Shown: piece by piece, positions 27,578-35,563 of the stretch
Layout: every line of letters begins with the position of its first letter
Numbering within the stretch: the stretch's first letter is position 1
Assembly (NCBI GenBank): GCA_030041225.1
Contig: JASHOG010000018.1
Span: 41,904 to 105,903, forward strand
Source of the DNA: Vulcanimicrobiota bacterium
GTDB taxonomy: Bacteria; Vulcanimicrobiota; Vulcanimicrobiia; Vulcanimicrobiales; Vulcanimicrobiaceae
Direction of reading: 5' to 3'
Length of the DNA: 64,000 nt
The notes under the pieces: generated by a model
Seen by the model: only the letters and a program-made list of their open reading frames with translations
Told to the model about the DNA's origin: nothing
Databases searched by the model: none
Position numbers and translations under genes: made by a program

Positions 27578-28872
27578 GGGAACGCCTTGGGAGTGGGCAT
27601 CGTTACGATGGCTCGGACGCGTTCGATCCCTTGCGCGACGTCCGTTCCGGGAGCCACGACTGTGTTGGCCGTCTTCGCGAGGTCGACTGTGCACGCGGCG
27701 AGGCGATATCCGTCGAAGGCTCCGCACACGATCGCGCCATCCGGATCGATGACGAAGGCACGTCGGTGTCCTCGATCGACGACGGTGACGTAGATCCGAT
27801 TCTCTGCGGCGCGAGCACGAGCGATCGCTTCCGTCCAGGCGTTACTCTGCGTCTCCCAAAGCGCGAAACGGTACCCGGCGCGTCGGTACGTCACGAGGCT
27901 GCCGGGGTCGAGCATGGCATCATCGTCAACCGTCGCAACACCTGCGACCCGATCGAGCGCGGCAATGCGTTCCGGCGCCTTCGGCGCAATGACCTGCGTG
28001 CATTCCAAAAGCTCGAGACGTCTGTCGATGTCGGGCGGAAGCGGTGAGGCACTCACTGCAAGGTTGAACGACCCCAAGCGTATCGTTCGCGCCGGCGGCG
28101 GTGTGAGGTTCGCGCGTTGGGGCCGTTGCTCATCGAGCTCGATCGTCGCGAAGAGGAGCGCCTCCTCTCGCTCATCCGCCACAGCGATGATGTTGCCCAG
28201 GGCGTCGATGACTTGGCTCTTGCCGCAATAGAGCACCATCTCACGCTCGACGCCGCACTTGTTCGCGGCGAGAAACGGCGTCCCGTTCTCGTACGCTCGA
28301 ACGCGGGCGAGAAGGTCAGCTTGCAGGTTTTCCAAGGCATCTGGAGTGCGCCCGCTCGAGACCCATGCGGTCGGCATGACGAGAATCTCGGCTCCGCGAT
28401 CGACGAGCGTGCGAGAGATCTCCGGCATACGCCCATCGGCGCAGATCAGGACGCCAAGGCGGCCAAGCGAGCTCTCTATCGGCGCTATGCGGTCGCCCGG
28501 CGTGAACCAACGGCGATCGAAGTGCCAAAGGAAGAGCTTCTCCGCGCGACCTACAACGCTGCCGTCCCGATCGATGACGACACCAGCGTTGAGGAGTGCG
28601 CCGCCTGCGCCGATTGCGGCGCCCGCCACGATGACGACCCCTTTCTTGGCCGCTAACGCGCGCAGCCGTTGCACGGCCTCGTCGACGGCGTGCTCGTCGA
28701 GGGCACCGAAGCCGAGGACGTATCCCGGAATTGTCCCTTCAGGCAGTACGATGAGCTCTGCCTCCGCGGCGGCCTCGTCGACGCGTTGTTCGATGTGAGG
28801 GAACACGTCGCCAAACGTGGCGACGTCGTGAGCGCGGAGCTGGACGGCGGCCACGCGCAAGGAACGTCTCAT
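27574..28872 (-). CDS. Carbon-nitrogen hydrolase (nitrilase superfamily) with degenerate second domain
   Basis: E: ELIVLPEGTIPGYV, K: AEKLFLWHFDRRWFTPG, C: LGVLICADGRMPEISRTL; C-terminal half resembles a second CN-hydrolase domain. Confidence 0.85.
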   Translation of the reverse strand: MRRSLRVAAVQLRAHDVATFGDVFPHIEQRVDEAAAEAELIVLPEGTIPGYVLGFGALDEHAVDEAVQRLRALAAKKGVVIVAGAAIGAGGALLNAGVVIDRDGSVVGRAEKLFLWHFDRRWFTPGDRIAPIESSLGRLGVLICADGRMPEISRTLVDRGAEILVMPTAWVSSGRTPDALENLQADLLARVRAYENGTPFLAANKCGVEREMVLYCGKSQVIDALGNIIAVADEREEALLFATIELDEQRPQRANLTPPPARTIRLGSFNLAVSASPLPPDIDRRLELLECTQVIAPKAPERIAALDRVAGVATVDDDAMLDPGSLVTYRRAGYRFALWETQSNAWTEAIARARAAENRIYVTVVDRGHRRAFVIDPDGAIVCGAFDGYRLAACTVDLAKTANTVVAPGTDVAQGIERVRAIVTMPTPKAFP

Positions 28873-28937
28873 CGACGGCTGCGATTCGTCCCGAGCATGC
28901 GCAGGTCCCCGGACCGCGTCGCGAAGAAGGGCCGCGC

Positions 28938-29666
28938 ATGCACCGAATGCTTTGCGCCGTTGCCTGCGTTCTCGTATGCAGCGGTCTCATTCCGGCCTCC
29001 GCTGCACAGCCGACACAGCCGCACAACGCGCAGCCCACGAAGCGCGTATCCCGGTCCAAAGACTCGTGCTCTTCGCTGCCGAGTAGGTGGCAGCGCCACG
29101 AGTGTTACGATTTCCATCACTCGGCACCGGGCGACGAGTACTTCGGGCGCCTAAAGATCAGCTACCTCGGCATCGACAATACGGCTCACGACGTCGCGAT
29201 CGAGGCCGGCGCATACACGATCGACCCGCGGCTCATTGCGAAGCTGATGTTTGCCGATGAAGCTTTGCACCAGTGGGAGAGCAAGTATCCCGGAGATCCG
29301 CAGCTCGCGCGCAGTTACTTCCTCATGGTTGGAGCTCTGCGCAAGATTTATACCCAAGCCGCGCAGCAACTGACCTGGGCGTACATGCAGCACGTCATTC
29401 ATGTCTATCCCACGTCCTACTTTGCGAAAGTGCTGCGCAGGGACGTTGCGGTCGGCTTTACGGAGCACTGGTTCGCGCTTCCGGAAGTTTGCCCGACGCC
29501 GTTCCCGACGCCCTCGCCGGGACGCGGCCGCTATGAGCCGACGCCGAGCCCGTCGCCCGAAGCGACGCCGGTCGAGACCCCGACGCCAACGCCGCCGGGG
29601 GAGCCGAAGATCGACGTCATCACCCCGCCGTGCGTGCCGCCGGCGCCCGAGGCAATGCCGACGTAA
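28938..29666 (+). CDS. Hypothetical secreted protein with TPSP-rich C-terminus
   Basis: Signal peptide MHRMLCAVACVLVCSGLIPASA; proline/threonine-rich tail. Confidence 0.6.
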   Translation: MHRMLCAVACVLVCSGLIPASAAQPTQPHNAQPTKRVSRSKDSCSSLPSRWQRHECYDFHHSAPGDEYFGRLKISYLGIDNTAHDVAIEAGAYTIDPRLIAKLMFADEALHQWESKYPGDPQLARSYFLMVGALRKIYTQAAQQLTWAYMQHVIHVYPTSYFAKVLRRDVAVGFTEHWFALPEVCPTPFPTPSPGRGRYEPTPSPSPEATPVETPTPTPPGEPKIDVITPPCVPPAPEAMPT

Positions 29667-29672
29667 AAACGC

Positions 29673-29711
29673 GAGAGCCCCCGGATGACCGGAGGCTCTC
29701 TTCGTTTCCTG
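29673..29711. terminator. Probable bidirectional Rho-independent terminator
   Basis: GAGAGCCCCCGG-ATGA-CCGGAGGCTCTC followed by TTCGTTT, preceded by AAAAA, between convergent genes. Confidence 0.75.
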
Positions 29712-29723
29712 TTCGAGTTGCGG

Positions 29724-31013
29724 CTAGAACTTAATGCCCAACCCGATGTACGGACCGTTCTGGATCATACCGTCGGGTGAATCATTGAGTTGATATCCGC
29801 GCTCGCCTTGCCAGCCGGCCTCGATCATGATCGGAGTGTTGATGATCGAGTAGTCGACGCCGATGTCGTACTTCAGGATATTGTAGGCGACGATGAAGGA
29901 ACTATAATCGCCGTGAACGTCCGGATAGTACCAGGCGCTGCCGTACCAGCTAAAGGCACGATCAAGATCCGGTAGCTTCGAAACGCCGAAGCCCCAGTTG
30001 TTGACGTGCGGATAGCCGTAGTTGTTCGTCCGCCACATGTAGCCGACGCCGATGTAAATGCGCGGCTCAAGCACGCGGAAGCCCAGGTGGACATCGAGAT
30101 CGTAATCGCGCACGGTGAAAGCCGGAACGAAACTCGAGCCCGTGCTACCGATGTTGGTCACATAGCACTCGGCGTCGCTTGTCGTCCCATTGCAGTCGTG
30201 CGGGTAGTTGATCTCGCGGTAGTCGCCCTCGAGCATCCACGGTAGGTTGCCGAGGTCGAACTCGGCGGCGCCGTGCAGACGATACGAGAAACCACCGATG
30301 TTGTTGTTCGACGTGTTCCCCGCGCTGAACTCATTGTACACCTTCGGTGAGACGATGTAGTCACCGGCCACGTAGAGATCGTGATACCGCGGCGGTGGCG
30401 GCGGGGGTGGCGGCGGCGGCGGCGGAGCCGGAGTCGCCGGCGGAGGCGGCGGTGGCGGCGGCGTAGCGGGAATGTACCGAACGACCACGATGTGGCGATC
30501 CGGCACCCACTGCACGTAGGCGCCCATGCCTTCCGAAATGACGCGCACGGGAACGAGAACGATCCCGTGATAGATGATCGGCGGTACGTCCAGCGGACGC
30601 GTTTCGCCATTGATGACGACCTCGGGTTTGCCGACCGTCACCTTGACGTCGGCGTCCGCTTTCGTCACGTCGACGGTTCTCGTGGCCGGATCGTACGACA
30701 CGGTCGCGCCCATTTGCTCGAACATCGAGCGCAAGGGAATCAAGATCGTGCCGTGGCGCACGAGTGCGGCGAGCACACGATCCTGCTTCAGAACGTCGGG
30801 TTTGGAGTAGACGTGATGATCGTTATAGAGAATCGGTATTTGCCCCGACGGCGGCGAGCCGAAGTCGGGCGGCGGTGCCTGATCCGAGGCCTGCGCGACC
30901 GCATTGGGTCCAATGTTTCCATGCGTAGCAGAGGCCGAAGGAGCAGCGACCGCGTTGAGTCCGAGACCGGCTGCTAGCAGCGCGGTAAGGACCCCGATGC
31001 TCAGTCGCTTCAA
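29724..31013 (-). CDS. Stalk-domain (copper amine oxidase N1-like) / polyproline linker / outer-membrane beta-barrel protein
   Basis: ILIPLRSMFEQMGATVSYDPATRTVDVT and VLVPVRVISEGMGAYVQWVPDRHIVVV; P-rich run; amphipathic C-terminal strands ending YIGLGIKF; TTG start. Confidence 0.8.
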   Translation of the reverse strand: MKRLSIGVLTALLAAGLGLNAVAAPSASATHGNIGPNAVAQASDQAPPPDFGSPPSGQIPILYNDHHVYSKPDVLKQDRVLAALVRHGTILIPLRSMFEQMGATVSYDPATRTVDVTKADADVKVTVGKPEVVINGETRPLDVPPIIYHGIVLVPVRVISEGMGAYVQWVPDRHIVVVRYIPATPPPPPPPPATPAPPPPPPPPPPPPRYHDLYVAGDYIVSPKVYNEFSAGNTSNNNIGGFSYRLHGAAEFDLGNLPWMLEGDYREINYPHDCNGTTSDAECYVTNIGSTGSSFVPAFTVRDYDLDVHLGFRVLEPRIYIGVGYMWRTNNYGYPHVNNWGFGVSKLPDLDRAFSWYGSAWYYPDVHGDYSSFIVAYNILKYDIGVDYSIINTPIMIEAGWQGERGYQLNDSPDGMIQNGPYIGLGIKF

Positions 31014-31196
31014 AGCTTCCTCCTAGGTTAGAAGATGAGGACCTCGGGTCGTCCCCCGGTGCTCCAACGCTGAAGCGGCAGCACACGCCGCCGCACCGGT
31101 CCTCGGTCGCGTCGGTCCTCGTGAGCTGCCCGAGGGCAATCCTTGGGCGTTGACTTCGGGAGGCCGATTAGCCCCCCTGCTAGGGAACCTGAACGG
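31014..31196 (-). promoter_or_regulatory. Candidate structured 5' leader of the stalk/barrel gene
   Basis: Nested inverted repeats GAGGACC/GGTCCTC, GGTGC/GCACC, GCGGC/GCCGC within 183 nt upstream of the TTG start. Confidence 0.4.
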
Positions 31197-31592
31197 CTAC
31201 GAGAGCTTCTCTTTGACCTTGGTCAGGAACTTGGTCCGGTCAATGATGTACCGCTCGTGGCTTCCCTCGGCGACCGCCTCCTGCTCGTCGAAGACCCGGA
31301 CGGCGAAGGTGACCCGCGGGCCGTCGATCGAGACGATCTCGACCTCGACCCGGACGATGAACCCGACGGGGACCGGCTCACGATGCTCGAGCTCGATCTG
31401 TGTCCCGAGCGTCACGCGCCCTTCCTCTGTGAAGGGTGCGAGGCAGTCTGCCGCCGCCTGTTCGACGAGCTGCACGAGAACGGAAGTGGCCAGGACGTCA
31501 ACGCCCTTGTTGCCGGCACGATCGGCCGTCATCCATTCCTCGACGCGGCTCTGCAAGCTGTGCGAGCGGCCGATGTCGAGCTTCGCGCCCAT
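31197..31592 (-). CDS. Hotdog-fold thioesterase (fluoroacetyl-CoA thioesterase-like)
   Basis: VLATSVLVQLVEQAAADCLAPFTEEGRVTLGTQIELEHREPVPVGFIVRVEVEI. Confidence 0.8.
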   Translation of the reverse strand: MGAKLDIGRSHSLQSRVEEWMTADRAGNKGVDVLATSVLVQLVEQAAADCLAPFTEEGRVTLGTQIELEHREPVPVGFIVRVEVEIVSIDGPRVTFAVRVFDEQEAVAEGSHERYIIDRTKFLTKVKEKLS

Positions 31593-31745
31593 GGAAAGAA
31601 CCCGTTACGTCGCTCGTCGAGCGCCTCCCTGGCATGACGGCCTCCAAGCCCTTCGGGCGAAGTTCCCTGGGTTTTTGCGGGAGGGGTTGAATCATGCAAG
31701 GGCCTTCCCCCGTATCGAAGCCGAGGAATGAGGACTAGGAGAGCT

Positions 31746-32969
31746 ATGCAGCATCACCGTTTGGCTGTGGCGACGCTGACGGCGCTCGTTCTGGCGGCAT
31801 GCGGACATCCGGCTTCGCAATCATCCGTCGCTCTGAGCGTCGACGTCGCTACCGCACGACGGCAGAGTATCGCGACGTACCTGACACTCGACGGACAAAT
31901 TGCGCCGCTCGAACAGTCGTCGCTTGCGTTCCAGCAAAGCGGCACGATTACGTCGATCGGCGTGAACGTCGGCGATCGCGTGCACGAAGGCGAGTTGCTC
32001 GCGCGCATCGATGACTCGCTTCTGCTCGCGCAGCTCGTGCAGGCGCAGGCCGCCTACAGAGAAGCTGCGGCAACGGCTCGCGGCGCCGTTGTCGGGCTCC
32101 CCGTAACGCAGACGCAGAACACGACCGCACTTGCCACCGCGCGTGCCGCGTATGAAAATGCCGAACTCGTCTACCATCAAGACAGCACGCTGTACCATGA
32201 AGGCTACGTTTCGTTGCAGACGCTCGAGGCGGCGCGCTCCACGTACGTACAGGAGCTGAGTGCCTATCAAGCGGCCGCGATGGCAATCAGGAACAACGTC
32301 GTCGCGAGCGAGAACGTGAAAGCATCGCTTGCAAGCGCAGAGAGCGCCCTCGCGCAAGCGCATCTTTTGGAGACGGAGATCGCGCAGACGTACCTGTACG
32401 CGCCGTACGACGGCGTCGTTACCGCCCGTCTCATGGATCCCGGCTCGTACGCTGCTCCCACCGCTCCCGTCCTCGGCGTCTCTCGCGTGAACACGGTCTG
32501 GGTGAACGTAAACGTACCGGATTCCGACCTCCTCTACGTGACGCCGGGGAAGCTCCTCTCGTTCTGGAGCGACTCGCTTCCTGGGCGTATCTTCCGCGGT
32601 CGCGTCTCCGCGGTAAACGCCGTTCCGACCTCCGGTACGCTCTCGTACCTTGCGCGCCTGGATTTGCCCAACCCGGGCGGCTTGCTTCGAGGAGGAATGC
32701 TGGTGAATGTCGTCGTGATGCAGGAACGGCGGCAAAATGCCATCGTGGTCCCCCGCTCAGCAATCGCCCAGACGGGTAATGGAAGCTTCATCTACACAGT
32801 GCACAACAACGTTGCAACGCAGGTTCCCGTGCGCCTCGGCCTGCAAACCGGTACCCTAACGGAAGTCATAAGCCCGAGGGTTGTGCCGGGAACCACCGTG
32901 ATTACGACTCGTCCGGACACGCTGAAGGACGGAAGCGCCGTTGCGGTCGCGGGTGCCCCCGCGAGATGA
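31746..32969 (+). CDS. RND-type efflux periplasmic adaptor (HlyD/MFP family) lipoprotein
   Basis: Lipobox LAACG; ITSIGVNVGDRVHEGELLARID; TYLYAPYDGVVTARLMDPGSYAAPTAPVLGVSRVNTVWVNVNVPDSDL. Confidence 0.9.
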   Translation: MQHHRLAVATLTALVLAACGHPASQSSVALSVDVATARRQSIATYLTLDGQIAPLEQSSLAFQQSGTITSIGVNVGDRVHEGELLARIDDSLLLAQLVQAQAAYREAAATARGAVVGLPVTQTQNTTALATARAAYENAELVYHQDSTLYHEGYVSLQTLEAARSTYVQELSAYQAAAMAIRNNVVASENVKASLASAESALAQAHLLETEIAQTYLYAPYDGVVTARLMDPGSYAAPTAPVLGVSRVNTVWVNVNVPDSDLLYVTPGKLLSFWSDSLPGRIFRGRVSAVNAVPTSGTLSYLARLDLPNPGGLLRGGMLVNVVVMQERRQNAIVVPRSAIAQTGNGSFIYTVHNNVATQVPVRLGLQTGTLTEVISPRVVPGTTVITTRPDTLKDGSAVAVAGAPAR

Positions 32970-34420
32970 GAGCGAGACTCGCCGGCATCCTCGCGCTCGC
33001 TTCGTTTCTCTCTCCTCTTGCCGCGCAGGCGCAGAGCATACCGGTCCCGACGCCCGTTCCGACGATCGCCCCTAAGACCACACCTCTGCCCTATCCCGCG
33101 TACGGTCCGCAGGCGCCCGACGTCGAGCTGCTCATTCCGCACAAGGGCGTTCCGCCGCACGTCTCGCTCGAGCAAGCGATCGCGATCGCCGTCGCGATCG
33201 CGCCGACGTTCGTCTCCGAGCGCGCCGCCTACAGTGAAATCCGCGCCGCATACGGCGAAGCGAAGCAGAAAGTGTTCCCCACGATCAGCGCGAGCGGAGC
33301 ATGGCAAAGCGCTAAGTCGATCACGTCCGAGCCGGGCTGCTACAGCTCGACCTGCCCTCGCGGGCCGTACACGATCATCACCGAGGACGGCTCGTACACG
33401 ATCTCGCAGTTGATCTTCGACGGCGGCGCCGTCATCACCGCAATCAAAGAGGCGAAAGAGACCGACATCGCCGGACGCTACACGCTGCTCTACCAGCTCG
33501 ACACGCTCGCCTATAACGTGGCCAATGCCTACTACACCGTCTTAGAAGATAAGGCGCTGGTCGACGCGGACGAACAACTCGTGCGCGAGTTCGAGGTCGA
33601 GGAAGATGCCGTGCGCGCAGAGATTCGTAACGGTACCTCCGCGCTCTCGGCGCTCGCGGAGCAGGAGTATGAAACCGCGGAGGCGCGCGGCGAGCTCGTG
33701 ACGGCGCAAGGGAATGCGATCTCTGCGCAAGCCTCGTTTGCGACGATGCTCGGCTTCGATGCGAACGCGCAGATCGTACCGGAGCCCCTTGGCCCCGATC
33801 AATACACCGCGACGCCGACCTATGCGAAGTCACTGCAGCAGGCGATGCTGCTGCGTCCCGATTATCTTTCCGCGCAGCACACGGTGATGTCGGATCAAGA
33901 CGCGCTGCGCTACGCGTTGCTCGCGCGCGTTCCCACCGTCACGGGGTCGTACACCGGGGAAACCTCGCGCGAAGTTAATCCCGTTGTGCCGCCGCCGTTC
34001 GGGTCGGGCGCACAATGGACGCCCTCGGAGACGCTGGGGCTTTCGGTTTCTCTGCCGATCTATGACCAAGGCACGCTCTGGTACAACGTCGAGGCCGCGA
34101 AGTACAATCTGCAAGAAGCACAGGCGAATCTTGCCGAAACGAAGCTGACCGTCGAATCCGACGTGCGCTCGGCGCTCGCGCAGCTCTACTCCGCGCGCGC
34201 GACGTTCATTGAAGATCAGAAGGGTCTCTCTGCGGCACAGGTCGCGATGCAGGCGGCGCAGGCCAGCTACAAAGTCGGTGTCGACACGATCCTCGATCTC
34301 GTCACGGCTGAAGGAAATCTCGCAACCGCGCAGAGCACGTACATCACGGCGCTCTACAGCGTGCGCGTCGCCGAGCAAAACTATCTCTACCAGCTGGGCG
34401 TGAGCGACCTACGGCTGTAA
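32966..34420 (+). CDS. TolC family outer-membrane efflux protein
   Basis: SLEQAIAIAVAIAPTF, repeated helical domains, SYKVGVDTILDLVTAEGNLATAQSTYITALYSVRVAEQNYLYQLG. Confidence 0.9.
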   Translation: MRARLAGILALASFLSPLAAQAQSIPVPTPVPTIAPKTTPLPYPAYGPQAPDVELLIPHKGVPPHVSLEQAIAIAVAIAPTFVSERAAYSEIRAAYGEAKQKVFPTISASGAWQSAKSITSEPGCYSSTCPRGPYTIITEDGSYTISQLIFDGGAVITAIKEAKETDIAGRYTLLYQLDTLAYNVANAYYTVLEDKALVDADEQLVREFEVEEDAVRAEIRNGTSALSALAEQEYETAEARGELVTAQGNAISAQASFATMLGFDANAQIVPEPLGPDQYTATPTYAKSLQQAMLLRPDYLSAQHTVMSDQDALRYALLARVPTVTGSYTGETSREVNPVVPPPFGSGAQWTPSETLGLSVSLPIYDQGTLWYNVEAAKYNLQEAQANLAETKLTVESDVRSALAQLYSARATFIEDQKGLSAAQVAMQAAQASYKVGVDTILDLVTAEGNLATAQSTYITALYSVRVAEQNYLYQLGVSDLRL

Positions 34421-35535
34421 TCCCGGCGAACGTCTCAGACCCCGTCAACGCCGCCATCCTCGCCGTCTCTGAAGATCGTCTCACAGGCTTCCAAGAAGAT
34501 CCGTTCGGCGAAATAGCCGCGCGCAGCGGCATCGAGGCCAAGATTGTCATCGAGCGTATCGTCGCAATGCTGCGCGCCGGAACGATTCGCCGCGTACGCC
34601 AAACGCTGATGGCGACGAACCTTGCGCAGGGAGCACTATGCGCCTGGGAGGTTCCGCAGGATCGCCTCAATGCTGCTTTCGAGTACATGGTGCGCGAGGA
34701 TCCGTTTTCGGGGCACGTCGTGATTCGCACCACCGATGCGGTTTCAGTCGGAAGCACGTACCGGCTCTGGACGACGCTCAAGGTACCGCAGGGATTTGCC
34801 CTGCGCAAGCATGCGGAGTACCTCGCTTCGCAAGTCGGTGCGTTGCGCTTCCGTTTGATGCCTGCGAAGATGCTCTTCGCGCTCGGTGTCGGCCATGTAC
34901 GTCGCCGCGGCCTCGAGCCCGGATCGCGCGCAGACGTGCTCGCAGACACGATTCATACTGCGATCATCACCCTTGACGAGCTCGAGTGGCGAGTGCTCAC
35001 CGCGCTGAAGCGCGAGTTCGAGCCGGAAGAGATCGTGCGCGAGCTGTGGCGCGCTCGCGCCGCAGAGGCGGGCGTCGATCTTGCGAGCTTTTATGAAACC
35101 GCACGCGCCCTGCACTCCAAGGGCGTCATCGGTCGCTTCTCAACCTTTCTCGAGCACGTCAAGGCGACGGCGGAAGGCGAGCGCGTCACACGCTACAACG
35201 CGCTCTTCCATTGGGCGGTGCCGCAAGGGCGTGAGGTCGACGCCGGGCGCGAGATCGGGCGCCATCACGTGATCACGCACGCCTACTGGCGCGAAGGCGG
35301 TCCGGAATTCCACGATGTCAACGTCATGGCGGTCGCACACGGGATGGAGAAGGAGCGCGTGCTCGCGCACAAGCACGCGATCGACGAGCATCTACGCGAG
35401 GCCGGCATTGATTTCACCTACACGAACGTTTTTTGGGGCGGGCGCAGCGAGATCAAACCGTCGGAGATCGTTCCGGCGGCGTACGTTGCCTTCTGCGAAC
35501 GCAGCGGCATCGATCCGGAGGCGATGCGGGAGTAA
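34420..35535 (+). CDS. Tandem Lrp/AsnC-type protein resembling siroheme decarboxylase AhbA/AhbB
   Basis: HTH-like DPFGEIAARSGIEAKIVIERIVAMLRAGTIRRV; second module LDELEWRVLTALKREF...GRFSTFLEH...HHVITHAYWREGGPEFHDVNVMAVAHG; conserved N-terminus starts upstream of first ATG (34567). Confidence 0.65.
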   Translation: MPANVSDPVNAAILAVSEDRLTGFQEDPFGEIAARSGIEAKIVIERIVAMLRAGTIRRVRQTLMATNLAQGALCAWEVPQDRLNAAFEYMVREDPFSGHVVIRTTDAVSVGSTYRLWTTLKVPQGFALRKHAEYLASQVGALRFRLMPAKMLFALGVGHVRRRGLEPGSRADVLADTIHTAIITLDELEWRVLTALKREFEPEEIVRELWRARAAEAGVDLASFYETARALHSKGVIGRFSTFLEHVKATAEGERVTRYNALFHWAVPQGREVDAGREIGRHHVITHAYWREGGPEFHDVNVMAVAHGMEKERVLAHKHAIDEHLREAGIDFTYTNVFWGGRSEIKPSEIVPAAYVAFCERSGIDPEAMRE

Positions 35536-35563
35536 GCAGGCCTTAGGCGGCGAAGTCGGCCGT

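Noticed and set aside
30370-30475. GC-rich microsatellite repeat
   Set aside because: Encodes the polyproline linker of the stalk/barrel protein in frame
31014-31196. c-di-AMP (ydaO/yuaA) riboswitch
   Set aside because: Fragments such as GAGCACCGGGGGAC and AGCTCACGAGG look reminiscent but occur in the wrong order and the overall fold does not match; kept only as an unassigned structured leader
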